From assembly GCF_007989625.1 (NCBI RefSeq), contig NZ_BJUK01000002.1, positions 96,079 to 160,078 on the forward strand: a stretch of DNA of 64,000 nt, in the 5' to 3' direction. The DNA is from Bisbaumannia pacifica (GTDB taxonomy: Bacteria > Pseudomonadota > Gammaproteobacteria > Pseudomonadales > Halomonadaceae). Position numbers and translations under genes: made by a program. The notes below the pieces were generated by a model. The model was not told the origin of the DNA and did not search any database. It saw only the letters and a list, made by a program, of their open reading frames with translations. The stretch's first letter is position 1; each line of letters begins with the position of its first letter. Shown in pieces: positions 49,188 through 58,546 of the stretch.

Positions 49188-50777
49188 ATGCAAGACCAAC
49201 AGCTGGCCCACGAAGCCGGGCTACGACGCACTTTCGCAATCATCTCGCATCCGGATGCGGGCAAGACCACCATCACCGAGAAGATGCTGCTGTTCGGAAA
49301 CGCCATCCAGATGGCCGGCTCGGTGAAGAGCAAGCGCGCCGACCGCCACGCCACCTCCGACTGGATGAAGATGGAGCAGGAGCGGGGCATCTCGGTGACC
49401 ACCTCGGTGATGCAGTTTCCCTATGGCGGGCGCATCGTCAACCTGCTCGATACCCCGGGCCACGAGGATTTCTCCGAGGACACCTATCGCACCCTGACCG
49501 CGGTGGATTCCGCGCTGATGGTGATCGACGGCGCCAAGGGCGTCGAGGATCGCACCATCAAGCTGATGGAGGTGTGTCGCCTGCGCACCACGCCGATCCT
49601 CACCTTTATCAACAAGATGGATCGGGATATCCGCGACCCCATCGAGGTGATGGATGAGGTCGAGACGGTGCTCAATATCCAGTGTGCGCCCATGACCTGG
49701 CCGATCGGCATGGGGCGTCACTTCAAGGGCGTCTACCACCTCTACAACGACACCATCCATCTCTATACCCAGGGTCAGGGCAATCGCATTCCCGAGGACA
49801 AGCGCATCGAGGGGCTCGATAATCCCGAAGTGGACGCCGTGCTCGGCGAGGATCAGGCCGAGGAGCTGCGCATGGAGGTGGAGCTGGTGCGCGGCGCCTC
49901 CCACGAGTTCGATCTCGATGCCTACCGTCGCGGCGAGCTGACCCCGGTCTATTTCGGCACCGCCATGGGCAACTTCGGCGTGCGCGAGATGCTCGACGGC
50001 TTCGTCGAGTATGCCCCGGCGCCCCAGCCCCGGGAGACCGATGCGCGCACGGTGGAGGCCGAGGACGGTCGCTTTACCGGCTTCGTGTTCAAGATCCAGG
50101 CCAACATGGATCCCAAGCACCGCGACCGCATCGCCTTCCTGCGGGTCTGCTCGGGCAAGTACGAGAAGAACATGAAGATGCGCCATGTGCGGATCGGCAA
50201 GGACGTGAAGATCGCCGATGCCCTGACCTTTATGGCCTCGGACCGGGCCCAGGTGGAAGAGGCCTGGCCCGGCGATATCATCGGCCTGCACAACCACGGC
50301 ACCATCCAGATCGGCGATACCTTCACCCTCGGCGAGGACATGCGCTTCACCGGCATTCCCCACTTCGCCCCGGAGCTCTTCAAGCGCGTGCAGCTCAAGG
50401 ACCCGCTGAAGATGAAGGCCCTGCAGAAGGGCCTGCAGCAGCTCTCCGAGGAAGGCGCCACCCAGCTGTTCATGCCGCTGGACAACAACGAGCTGATCCT
50501 CGGCGCCGTGGGTAGCCTGCAGTTCGACGTGGTGGCCCACCGCCTCAAGGAGGAGTACAAGGTCGACTGCGTCTACGAGGCGGTGAACGTCCAGACCGCC
50601 CGCTGGGTCTATAGCGACGATGCCAAGAAGCTCGAGGAGTTCAAGCGCAAGGCCAGCGCCAACCTGGCCATCGATGGTGGCGGTTACCTGACCTATATCG
50701 CCCCCACCCGGGTCAATCTGCAGATGACCCAGGAGCGCTGGCCGGAGATCCGCTTCCAGCCCACGCGGGAACACTAA
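49188..50777 (+). CDS. prfC: peptide chain release factor 3
   Basis: RF3, a GTPase that removes RF1/RF2 from the ribosome after termination; 529 aa, the same length as in E. coli. G motifs are visible: SHPDAGKTT (G1), the switch I stretch [23 protein letters not shown] (G3) and FINKMDRD (G4). The ATG at 49188 ([17 protein letters not shown]) fits the family start; the longer frame upstream is excluded. The TatD-like gene follows 81 bases later. Confidence 0.97.
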   Translation: MQDQQLAHEAGLRRTFAIISHPDAGKTTITEKMLLFGNAIQMAGSVKSKRADRHATSDWMKMEQERGISVTTSVMQFPYGGRIVNLLDTPGHEDFSEDTYRTLTAVDSALMVIDGAKGVEDRTIKLMEVCRLRTTPILTFINKMDRDIRDPIEVMDEVETVLNIQCAPMTWPIGMGRHFKGVYHLYNDTIHLYTQGQGNRIPEDKRIEGLDNPEVDAVLGEDQAEELRMEVELVRGASHEFDLDAYRRGELTPVYFGTAMGNFGVREMLDGFVEYAPAPQPRETDARTVEAEDGRFTGFVFKIQANMDPKHRDRIAFLRVCSGKYEKNMKMRHVRIGKDVKIADALTFMASDRAQVEEAWPGDIIGLHNHGTIQIGDTFTLGEDMRFTGIPHFAPELFKRVQLKDPLKMKALQKGLQQLSEEGATQLFMPLDNNELILGAVGSLQFDVVAHRLKEEYKVDCVYEAVNVQTARWVYSDDAKKLEEFKRKASANLAIDGGGYLTYIAPTRVNLQMTQERWPEIRFQPTREH

Positions 50778-50795
50778 GCGAACCGCTAAGCCCCG

Positions 50796-50844
50796 AGGGG
50801 CAAGCGCCCGGGAGCGCCAACCTTGCTCCTTGGTGCTTGCCCCT
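50796..50844. terminator. hairpin between prfC and the TatD-like gene
   Basis: AGGGGCAAGC pairs with GCTTGCCCCT around a 29-base loop. It may weaken rather than stop transcription into the next gene. Confidence 0.4.
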
Positions 50845-50858
50845 TGTAGCTTGTACTT

Positions 50859-51650
50859 ATGCTAATCGACGCCCACTGCCATCTGGATTTCCCCGACTTC
50901 GATGCCGACCGCGAGGCGGTGCTGGCGCGGGCGCATAAGGCCGGGGTGGGGCATCTGGTGGTGCCGGGGACCACTCGGGCTCGCTGGCCGGACGTGCTGG
51001 CGCTGGGACGTCGTGACGACATCAGCGTCTGCCTGGGGCTGCACCCCTACTTTCTCGACGCGCATGGCGACGATGACCCGGAGGCCCTGGACGCGGCCCT
51101 GGTCGAGGCCTTAGCCGAGCCGAGTGACGGGCCGCGCATCGTGGCGCTGGGGGAGTGTGGCGTGGATGGTCGTTTTAGCGACACCCTGGCGGCTCAGTGG
51201 CGGCTCTTCGAGGCCCAGGTGCGCCTGGCCAAGGCGCATCGCTTGCCCCTAGTGATTCACTGTGTGCGGATCAATGACCTGATGGCCAAGCGGCTGCGCC
51301 AGCTGGCGCCTCCTCAAGGGGGGCTGATCCATGCCTTCGCCGGCTCCCCCGAGCAGGCCCGGTGCTTTATCGATCTGGGCTTCGTGGTGGGACTGGGCGG
51401 CGCCCTGACCCATGACCGCGCCAAGCGCTTGCATCGCGCCGTGGCGAGCCTGCCGGACGATGGCTATGTGCTGGAAACCGACAGCCCCGATATGCCCCTG
51501 GCGGGGCATCGCGGCGAGCGCAACGAGCCGGCCCGGGTCGCCGAGGTGTGTCGGGCGGTGGCCAGATTGCGCGGGCAGTCGCCGACGCGGGTGGCGGCGG
51601 ATAGCAGCGCCACCGCGCGACGCCTCTTCGGCCTCGAGGCGCCGCGCTGA
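50859..51650 (+). CDS. TatD-family metal-dependent hydrolase (YjjV-like)
   Basis: A 263-residue TIM-barrel metallohydrolase of the TatD family (3'-5' DNase or related activity). Metal ligands occur in DAHCHLD (about 4-10), GECGVD (about 93-98), PLVIHCV (about 128-134), LIHAFAG and ETDSPDMPL (about 207-215). In E. coli, yjjV also lies near prfC, which supports this subgroup. No clear ribosome site precedes the ATG, and the gap contains repeated CTTG-rich sequence. Confidence 0.88.
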   Translation: MLIDAHCHLDFPDFDADREAVLARAHKAGVGHLVVPGTTRARWPDVLALGRRDDISVCLGLHPYFLDAHGDDDPEALDAALVEALAEPSDGPRIVALGECGVDGRFSDTLAAQWRLFEAQVRLAKAHRLPLVIHCVRINDLMAKRLRQLAPPQGGLIHAFAGSPEQARCFIDLGFVVGLGGALTHDRAKRLHRAVASLPDDGYVLETDSPDMPLAGHRGERNEPARVAEVCRAVARLRGQSPTRVAADSSATARRLFGLEAPR

Positions 51651-51668
51651 TGTGGCAGCCGGCGCGGC

Positions 51669-52706
51669 TCAGCCCTTGTCGGCGAGTGCCTCGGGGTCGA
51701 GGCGCTCGATGGGGTAGGGCAGCTTGAGGCGCTTGAGGGGCTGCCCTGCCACCGACAGGGGGCCCAGGTCTTCCTTGGTGCTGAGCACCGCCAGCACTTC
51801 CGGCTGACCATAGGCGTCCAGCTCGGCACTGAGCACGTCCCCCAGGGACTTGCCGGCGGCGTCCTCCACCGCGCTCCCCGGGGCCGGCAGCCGGTCGCCC
51901 TCCAACTGGGCGCGCACCAGGCGCTTCTTCACCTGGCCGCGGAAGTGCGCCCGCGCTACCACCTCCTGACCGGTGTAGCAACCCTTCTTGAAGCTGATAC
52001 CGCCCAGCGCCTCCCAGTTGATCATCTGCGGCAGATAGGCATCGGCCTGCTCGGCGCCTAGCCAGGCCAGCCCCGCCTGGATATCGTGCAGGCGCCAGAT
52101 GGCGTTGCCCACCGGCTGGGCCTGGGCGCCCAGGGTCCGCCAGGTGTCGGCCAGGGCGGCCTCGGGGAGCGCCAGCAGCAGCCGGGGGCGCGGCCCCGGG
52201 TGGCGCAGCACCAGGGTCTCTTCATGGGCTACCTGGTGCCAGATGGCCGGCGGCACCATATCCAGGCGGGCTTCGGCCAGGGCCGGGGCTTCCTGGCCGA
52301 TCAGCCCCAGCAGGGCAATGTCGTCCCGCGGCGTCAGGCTGGCCTGGTAGAAGGGGGCGAACTTGCCCAGGTGCTCCGCCAGGGGCGTGACCAGGTCCCG
52401 GGAGAGGATCAGCCAGTAGGTCTGCTCCCCGCGGCGCAGCAGTTGTGCATTGGCCAGCACCCGCCCCTTGACCGAGCAGAAGCAGGTGAGGGGGGCGAAG
52501 TCGCCATCGGCCAGGTCGACCTGAGCGCTGGTCTGTCCCTGCAGGAAGCGAGCCGCGTCGCTGCCCTGGATCTCCAGGACGCCCAGGTGAGCCAGCGGGG
52601 CGATCACGGTGGCATCCAGGGCGCGACGGGCCGGTTCCGGGGTGGGGAAATCGAGGTGTTCGTCATCCACGACCCGAACCCTGTCCAAAACACTCCAATC
52701 AATCAT
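51669..52706 (-). CDS. ygfZ: tRNA-modifying/iron-sulfur assembly protein YgfZ
   Basis: A 345-residue folate-binding YgfZ protein of the GcvT-like superfamily, helping maintain iron-sulfur enzymes such as MiaB. The defining motif KKGCYTGQE (about residues 237-245), with its reactive cysteine, is intact. The GSDAARFLQGQTSAQV and FCSVKGRVLANAQL segments near the start are also typical. The ATG at 52706 has AAGGAGA upstream, which excludes 61 further codons. It is divergent from the small HMA-like gene. Confidence 0.92.
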   Translation of the reverse strand: MIDWSVLDRVRVVDDEHLDFPTPEPARRALDATVIAPLAHLGVLEIQGSDAARFLQGQTSAQVDLADGDFAPLTCFCSVKGRVLANAQLLRRGEQTYWLILSRDLVTPLAEHLGKFAPFYQASLTPRDDIALLGLIGQEAPALAEARLDMVPPAIWHQVAHEETLVLRHPGPRPRLLLALPEAALADTWRTLGAQAQPVGNAIWRLHDIQAGLAWLGAEQADAYLPQMINWEALGGISFKKGCYTGQEVVARAHFRGQVKKRLVRAQLEGDRLPAPGSAVEDAAGKSLGDVLSAELDAYGQPEVLAVLSTKEDLGPLSVAGQPLKRLKLPYPIERLDPEALADKG

Positions 52707-52887
52707 CGGGATCTCCTTGGCGGTGGTGCATCGACTCGATAGGGCCATGATACCGCAGGCGCCCCCCCGGGGCCGATCCTCGTGGCGACCCGATTGGCGA
52801 GAGGGTGGCGGTCGATGGGGCTCAAGGCGAGGCGATGGGCATGCTAAACTGCCAGGCTCTTTTCGTTGGCGTAACCGAGGTAGGGCC

Positions 52888-53079
52888 ATGGCTCACTATT
52901 CCCTGGAATTCGAGGGCGTCGAAGGCGTCGAACTGATCAACCGCATCACCACCGCCCTGATGATGATGGATGGCGTCGAGAGCGTCGAAGTGGGGCGTCA
53001 TGGCGCCGAGGTAGAAGGGCGCGTCAGCCGCCAGGCACTGCTCGGCGAGCTCAAGAAGCTCGGGGTCCGGGCCAAGTAG
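52888..53079 (+). CDS. small HMA-like protein lacking metal cysteines
   Basis: A 63-residue protein. Its pattern (YSLEFEG strand, helix NRITTALMMM, DGVESVEV strand, AEVEGRV strand, helix SRQALLGELKKLGVRAK) follows the beta-alpha-beta-beta-alpha fold of heavy-metal-associated chaperones. But the metal loop, normally GMxCxxC, reads GVEGVEL with no cysteine anywhere in the protein. So it is not a copper chaperone of the usual kind, and its function is unknown. TAGGG before the ATG is a weak ribosome site. The 14-bp motif follows its stop. Confidence 0.65.
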   Translation: MAHYSLEFEGVEGVELINRITTALMMMDGVESVEVGRHGAEVEGRVSRQALLGELKKLGVRAK

Positions 53080-53093
53080 CGTTCCGATCGATC

Positions 53094-53107
53094 TTATACC
53101 GTTATCT
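53094..53107 (+). repeat. 14-bp intergenic motif, copy 2
   Basis: TTATACCGTTATCT, 14 bases after the HMA-like gene's stop and 38 bases before uvrB. A short GGGG-TGTT-CCCC hairpin follows. Confidence 0.6.
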
Positions 53108-53145
53108 TTCGGGGTGTTCCCCAGGCGTCCGATGGAGGCAAGCGC

Positions 53146-55173
53146 ATGAGCAAGTCCTTTCGACTGGCATCCAAGTTTCGGCCCGCCGGCGACCAGCCCA
53201 GGGCCATCGAGGGCCTGGTCCAGGGCCTGGAGGCGGGGCTTGCCCATCAGACGCTGCTGGGGGTCACCGGCTCGGGCAAGACCTTCACCATGGCCAATGT
53301 GGTGGAGCGGCTGCAGCGACCGACCATCGTCATGGCCCCCAACAAGACCCTGGCGGCGCAGCTCTACGGCGAGTTCAAGGCGTTCTTTCCCGATAACGCC
53401 GTCGAATACTTCGTCTCCTACTACGACTACTACCAGCCCGAGGCCTATGTGCCCGCCTCGGACACCTTTATCGAGAAGGACGCCTCGATCAATGACCATA
53501 TCGAGCAGATGCGTCTCTCCGCCACCAAGGCGCTGCTGGAGCGGCGCGATGCGCTGATCGTGGTCTCGGTGTCGGCCATCTACGGCCTGGGCGATCCCGA
53601 CCAGTACCTCAAGATGCGCCTGCACTTCACTCGCGGCGAGCTGATCCATCAGCGCGATTTCCTGCGCCGCCTGGCGGAGCTGCAGTACACCCGCAACGAC
53701 ATGGACTTCAAACGCGGCACCTATCGGGTGCGCGGCGACGTCATCGATATCTTCCCGGCGGACGCCGAGGACGAGGCGGTGCGCGTCGAGCTCTTCGATG
53801 ACGAGATCGATTCCATTCGCCTCTTCGATCCGCTGACCGGGGAGGTACGCGGCCAGGTGCCGCGGATGACCATCTACCCCAAGAGTCACTATGTGACGCC
53901 CCGGGAGACCATCCTCGAGGCCACCGAGTCGATCAAGGCGGAGCTGGTCGAGCGCCTCGACTGGCTGCGCAAGCACGACAAGCTGGTGGAGGCCCAGCGG
54001 CTGGAGCAGCGCACCCACTATGACCTGGAGATGATGCTGGAGCTGGGGTATTGCAACGGCATCGAGAACTACTCCCGCTACCTCTCCGGGCGGGCCCCGG
54101 GCGAGCCGCCGCCCACCTTCTTCGACTACTTGCCGGACGATGCCCTGCTGTTTATCGACGAGAGTCACGTCAGCGTTCCCCAGGTGGGGGGCATGTACAA
54201 GGGTGACCGCTCCCGCAAGGAGACCCTGGTGGAGTACGGCTTCCGCCTGCCCTCGGCCCTGGATAACCGGCCCATGAAGTTCGAGGAGTGGGAGGCGATC
54301 TGTCCCCAGACCATCTTCGTCTCCGCCACGCCGGGCAACTACGAGGCGGAACATGCCGGCCAGGTGGTGGAACAGGTGGTGCGTCCCACCGGCCTGGTGG
54401 ACCCGCAGATCGAGGTGCGGCCGGCCTCCACCCAGGTGGATGACCTGCTCTCGGAGATCCATCTCCGCACCGCGGTGGGGGAGCGGGTGCTGGTGACCAC
54501 CCTGACCAAGCGCATGGCGGAAGACCTCACCGACTACCTGGACGAGCACGGCGTGCGGGTGCGCTACCTGCACTCGGATATCGATACCGTGGAGCGGGTC
54601 GAGATCATCCGCGACCTGCGCCTCGGCGAGTTCGATGTGCTGGTGGGGATCAACCTGCTGCGCGAGGGCCTGGATATTCCCGAGGTCTCCCTGGTGGCCA
54701 TCCTCGACGCGGACAAGGAGGGCTTCCTGCGCGCCGAACGATCGCTGATCCAGACCATCGGCCGGGCGGCGCGCAACGCCAACGGCAAGGCGCTGCTATA
54801 CGGCGATCGCATCACCGATTCCATGCGCCGCGCCATGGAGGAGACCGAGCGGCGCCGCGCCAAGCAGCTGGCCCACAACGAGGAGCACGGCATCACGCCG
54901 CAGACGGTGACCCGTTCGGTGGCGGACATCCTCGAGGCGGCCCAGGCCCCGGGCAAGAAGGGCAGCCGCCGGCGTGGCGAGCGCAAGGTGGCCGAACCGC
55001 AGGGGGCCTATGATCCCGCCGCGCTGTCTCCCGAGGCGTTGCACAAGGAGCTGGCCCGGGTCGAGGACGCCATGTTCGAGGCGGCCCAGAACCTTGAGTT
55101 CGAGGAGGCGGCGCGCCTGCGCGACCGCTTGCACGAACTCAAGGAGCGCCAGCTGGCCTTGGGGGCCGTCTAA
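53146..55173 (+). CDS. uvrB: excinuclease ABC subunit B
   Basis: UvrB (675 aa) verifies DNA damage in nucleotide excision repair. Helicase motifs are visible: Walker [11 protein letters not shown] (about 39-48), the beta-hairpin region [21 protein letters not shown] (motif II), and [16 protein letters not shown] with QTIGRAARN (motifs V-VI). A C-terminal UVR domain for UvrC contact is at about 635-675. No LexA-box-like sequence is evident upstream, unlike in E. coli. GGAGG before the ATG. Confidence 0.97.
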   Translation: MSKSFRLASKFRPAGDQPRAIEGLVQGLEAGLAHQTLLGVTGSGKTFTMANVVERLQRPTIVMAPNKTLAAQLYGEFKAFFPDNAVEYFVSYYDYYQPEAYVPASDTFIEKDASINDHIEQMRLSATKALLERRDALIVVSVSAIYGLGDPDQYLKMRLHFTRGELIHQRDFLRRLAELQYTRNDMDFKRGTYRVRGDVIDIFPADAEDEAVRVELFDDEIDSIRLFDPLTGEVRGQVPRMTIYPKSHYVTPRETILEATESIKAELVERLDWLRKHDKLVEAQRLEQRTHYDLEMMLELGYCNGIENYSRYLSGRAPGEPPPTFFDYLPDDALLFIDESHVSVPQVGGMYKGDRSRKETLVEYGFRLPSALDNRPMKFEEWEAICPQTIFVSATPGNYEAEHAGQVVEQVVRPTGLVDPQIEVRPASTQVDDLLSEIHLRTAVGERVLVTTLTKRMAEDLTDYLDEHGVRVRYLHSDIDTVERVEIIRDLRLGEFDVLVGINLLREGLDIPEVSLVAILDADKEGFLRAERSLIQTIGRAARNANGKALLYGDRITDSMRRAMEETERRRAKQLAHNEEHGITPQTVTRSVADILEAAQAPGKKGSRRRGERKVAEPQGAYDPAALSPEALHKELARVEDAMFEAAQNLEFEEAARLRDRLHELKERQLALGAV

Positions 55174-55193
55174 GGGCCCAGGGTATCACTGAT

Positions 55194-55207
55194 TTATACC
55201 GTTATCT
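55194..55207 (+). repeat. 14-bp intergenic motif, copy 3
   Basis: TTATACCGTTATCT, 20 bases after the uvrB stop. Confidence 0.6.
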
Positions 55208-55273
55208 CCTTTTATAAGATCCCGCCCGGTGCGACCTTGGGGGTAGGGCGTACCGCAGCCAGGGGCGATCGGG

Positions 55274-55279
55274 TATACT
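55274..55279 (+). promoter_or_regulatory. possible -10 element of the fumarase gene
   Basis: TATACT, 70 bases before the fumarase start, with no clear -35 partner. Confidence 0.35.
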
Positions 55280-55349
55280 CTTCGCCGCCTAATGGCCCGC
55301 GCCTCGATGGGCCATGGGCACGACCCGACTAGCCAAGGAGTTCCTCCTA

Positions 55350-56858
55350 ATGACCGTGATCCGCCAGGATGACCTGATCCAGAGCGTGGCCGACGCCCTC
55401 CAGTACATCTCCTATTACCACCCCAAGGACTTCATCGATGCCATGCATGAAGCCTACCAGCGGGAGGAGAATCCGGCGGCCAAGGATGCTATCGCCCAGA
55501 TCCTGATCAACTCGCGGATGTGCGCCCTGGGCCATCGCCCGATCTGCCAGGACACCGGCATCGTCACCGTCTTCGTTCACGTGGGCATGAACGTCCAGTG
55601 GGACGCCGAGATGAGCCTCGATGACATGGTCAACGAGGGGGTGCGTCGCGCCTACCAGCTCCCCGATAACGTGCTGCGCGCCTCGGTGCTGGCCGACCCG
55701 GACGGGGCTCGCAAGAACACCGGTGACAATACGCCGGCGATCATCCACCACAAGCTCGTCCCCGGCGATCGCGTCGAGGTGCATGTGGCCGCCAAGGGCG
55801 GCGGCAGCGAGGCCAAGTCCAAGTTCGCCATGCTCAACCCCTCCGATAACGTCGTCGACTGGGTGCTGGAGCAGCTGCCCAAGATGGGCGCCGGCTGGTG
55901 CCCGCCCGGCATGCTGGGCATCGGCATCGGCGGTACCGCCGAGAAGGCCATGGAGATCGCCAAGGAGGCGCTGCTCGATCCCATCGATATCCAGGAGCTG
56001 CAGGCCCGCGGCGCCTCCACTCGCGCCGAGGAGCTGCGTCTCGAGCTGTTCGACAAGGTCAACCAGAGCGGCATCGGCGCCCAGGGCCTGGGCGGGCTGA
56101 CCACGGTGCTGGATATCAAGGTCAAGGACTACCCGACCCACGCCGCCAACAAGCCGGTGGCGATCATCCCCAACTGCGCCGCCACCCGTCACGCCCATTT
56201 CACCCTCGACGGCTCCGGCCCCGCGGCCCTGCCGGCCCCCAAGCTGGAGGACTGGCCGGAGATCACCCGCGAGGCCGGCGACAACGTCAAGCGCGTCAAC
56301 CTGGACGCGATAACCCCGGAAGAGGTGCAGAGCTGGCAGCCTGGCGACACCCTGTTGCTCAACGGCAAGCTGCTCACCGGTCGCGATGCCGCCCACAAGC
56401 GCATGGTCGACATGATCGGCAAGGGCGAGTCCCTGCCGGTGGACCTGAAAGGGCGCTTTATCTACTACGTGGGCCCGGTGGATCCGGTGGGCGACGAGGT
56501 GGTTGGCCCGGCCGGTCCCACCACGGCGACGCGCATGGACAAGTTCACCCGCACCATGCTCGAGGAGACCGGCCTGCTGGGCATGGTCGGCAAGGCCGAG
56601 CGCGGCCCGGCGGCCATCGAGGCGATCCGCGATAACCGGGCAGTCTATCTGATGGCCGTGGGCGGCGCCGCCTACCTGGTGGCCCAGGCCATCAAGCAGT
56701 CCCGCGTGGTGGGCTTCGAGGACCTGGGCATGGAGGCCATCTACGAGTTCGAGGTGGAGGACATGCCGGTGACCGTGGCGGTGGACAGCCAGGGGACCTC
56801 GGTGCACCAGACCGGCCCCGCCAAGTGGAAGGAGATCATCGCCGAGAAGGTCTCCTGA
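55350..56858 (+). CDS. fumA: class I (iron-sulfur) fumarate hydratase
   Basis: A 502-residue class I fumarase, interconverting fumarate and malate with an oxygen-sensitive 4Fe-4S cluster. Alpha and beta halves are fused in one chain. Visible signatures: GHRPICQDTGIVTVFVHVG (first cluster cysteine, about residue 67), GGGSEAKSKF (about 148-157), IPNCAATRHAHF and the later TTATRMDKFT with VYLMAVGGAAYL. The ATG at 55350 has AAGGAG upstream; the in-frame ATG at 55314 is rejected. It is a little shorter than E. coli FumA. Confidence 0.95.
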   Translation: MTVIRQDDLIQSVADALQYISYYHPKDFIDAMHEAYQREENPAAKDAIAQILINSRMCALGHRPICQDTGIVTVFVHVGMNVQWDAEMSLDDMVNEGVRRAYQLPDNVLRASVLADPDGARKNTGDNTPAIIHHKLVPGDRVEVHVAAKGGGSEAKSKFAMLNPSDNVVDWVLEQLPKMGAGWCPPGMLGIGIGGTAEKAMEIAKEALLDPIDIQELQARGASTRAEELRLELFDKVNQSGIGAQGLGGLTTVLDIKVKDYPTHAANKPVAIIPNCAATRHAHFTLDGSGPAALPAPKLEDWPEITREAGDNVKRVNLDAITPEEVQSWQPGDTLLLNGKLLTGRDAAHKRMVDMIGKGESLPVDLKGRFIYYVGPVDPVGDEVVGPAGPTTATRMDKFTRTMLEETGLLGMVGKAERGPAAIEAIRDNRAVYLMAVGGAAYLVAQAIKQSRVVGFEDLGMEAIYEFEVEDMPVTVAVDSQGTSVHQTGPAKWKEIIAEKVS

Positions 56859-56890
56859 GGCGAACCCCGCCGTACATTCTGATAGTCTTG

Positions 56891-56937
56891 GGTGGCCCCG
56901 TGGGCCCGGCGAGCCTCGCCGGGCCCACGGGGCCACC
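56891..56937 (+). terminator. very long perfect hairpin after fumA
   Basis: A 22-bp perfect stem beginning GGTGGCCCCGTGGGC with a three-base loop, 32 bases after fumA and 24 bases before the cls start. It lacks a T-run, so it may also block 3' degradation or act as a barrier between the genes. Confidence 0.65.
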
Positions 56938-56961
56938 GCCGTCTTGCAGAAGGAGCCTGCC

Positions 56962-58380
56962 ATGACCGCCTGGTTGCTGGGCCTGGGAATCTTCCTGGTA
57001 CACCTGCTGGGTTTGCTGTCGGCACTGCTCGCGCTGATGTCCAGTCGCACCTCCCAGGGCGCCGTGGCCTGGATCATCAGCCTGATCACCTTTCCCTACG
57101 TGGCGCTGCCCGCCTACTGGGTCTTCGGTCGCCCGCGATTCTACGGCTATGTCTCCGCCCGGGGCGAACGCGATACCGTGCTGCGCCGGGTGCTGGTCGA
57201 CTATCGTCGGCGCCTTGAGCCCTACCGGGCCGACCCGGGGCATGGCGATATCCGCGCCGTGGAGCAGTTGGCCATGATGCCCCTGACCAGCGGCAATCGC
57301 ACCCGGCTGCTGATCGATGGCGAGGCCACCTTCGAAAGCCTCTTCGCCGGCATCGAGGCCGCCGAGGAGTACCTGCTGGTGCAGTTCTTTATCGTCCGTG
57401 ACGACCCCCTGGGCTATGATTTCAAGCGCCGCCTCGAGCGGGCCGCCGAGCGTGGTGTACGGGTCTATTTCCTCTATGACGAGATCGGCAGTCACAAGCT
57501 CGGGGACGGCTACCTCAAGGACCTGGCGGAGGCGGGGGTGCATGTCACCGCCTTCAACTCCTCGCGGGGGGTGCGTCACCGCTTCCAGCTCAATTTCCGC
57601 AATCACCGCAAGGTGATGGTGGTCGACGGTCAACGGGGCTGGTTGGGGGGGCACAATGTCGGCGTGGAGTACCTGGGCAAGAGTGCGCGTCATGGGCCCT
57701 GGCGGGATACGCATCTGCAGTTGGAGGGGCCCAGCGTCCTGGGCCTCCAGGAGGCCTTCTGGGAGGACTGGCACTGGGCCACCGGCGAGGTCTTGAGCCT
57801 AGAGTGGCGGCCGCGCAGCACCTGCGAGGAGTGCCAGAACGTGGTGATCGTGCCCTCCGGCCCCGCCGACCGCCAGGATACCGCCAGCCTGCTGGTGCAG
57901 CAGGCCATTCACAGTGCCGAGGAGCGGCTCTGGGTGACCAGCCCCTATTTCGTGCCGGATCAGGGGGTGCAGGACGCCCTGCGCCTGGCCGCCATGCGTG
58001 GGGTGGACGTACGCATCATGATCCCCGAGCGTCCCGATCACCTGCTGGTCTTCCTGTCGGCCTTCTCCTTCCTGCCGGACATGCTCAAGGCGGGGGTCAA
58101 GGTCTACCGCTACCAGCCGGGCTTCCTGCACCAGAAGGTGATGCTGATCGATGACCATAGTGCCAGCGTCGGCACCATCAACCTGGACAACCGCTCCTTC
58201 CGGCTCAATTTCGAGATCACCGCCTTCGTCCCCGATCGCCGTTTCGCCGCCGAGGTGCGATTGATGCTGGAGCAGGACTTCGCCGCCTGTCGGCGTATCG
58301 ACTATGCGGAGATCGAGGGGCGGGCCCTGTGGCGCAAGTTGCTCTCCCGTGCCGCCTATCTAATGTCGCCGATCCAGTGA
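56962..58380 (+). CDS. cls: cardiolipin synthase
   Basis: A 472-residue cardiolipin synthase of the phospholipase D superfamily, joining phosphatidylglycerol molecules. Two N-terminal helices (about 3-28, 33-55) anchor it. Both HKD motifs are present: FRNHRKVMVVDG (about 213-224) and FLHQKVMLIDD (about 392-402), with the GGHNVG and GTINLDNRS segments after each. AAGGAG precedes the ATG at 56962, favoured over an earlier in-frame ATG. Confidence 0.95.
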   Translation: MTAWLLGLGIFLVHLLGLLSALLALMSSRTSQGAVAWIISLITFPYVALPAYWVFGRPRFYGYVSARGERDTVLRRVLVDYRRRLEPYRADPGHGDIRAVEQLAMMPLTSGNRTRLLIDGEATFESLFAGIEAAEEYLLVQFFIVRDDPLGYDFKRRLERAAERGVRVYFLYDEIGSHKLGDGYLKDLAEAGVHVTAFNSSRGVRHRFQLNFRNHRKVMVVDGQRGWLGGHNVGVEYLGKSARHGPWRDTHLQLEGPSVLGLQEAFWEDWHWATGEVLSLEWRPRSTCEECQNVVIVPSGPADRQDTASLLVQQAIHSAEERLWVTSPYFVPDQGVQDALRLAAMRGVDVRIMIPERPDHLLVFLSAFSFLPDMLKAGVKVYRYQPGFLHQKVMLIDDHSASVGTINLDNRSFRLNFEITAFVPDRRFAAEVRLMLEQDFAACRRIDYAEIEGRALWRKLLSRAAYLMSPIQ

Positions 58381-58546
58381 CAAGCGCACTCCGCGGCGGC
58401 CGGTTTACGAAAAGCCGACCCGGCCCCTTGGCCTGGTATCGACTTACCGCTAAATTACCCGCTTCGGTGCGGCCCTGGGAGGCTGCCGGGCGTCATCCGC
58501 CGGCTTCCCGGGCCGCCGTTTGTCCTGTCGTCCATCGGGAGTCGTG

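Noticed and set aside
53080..53145. A LexA box before uvrB
   Set aside because: No CTGT-N8-ACAG match is visible in the short upstream region.
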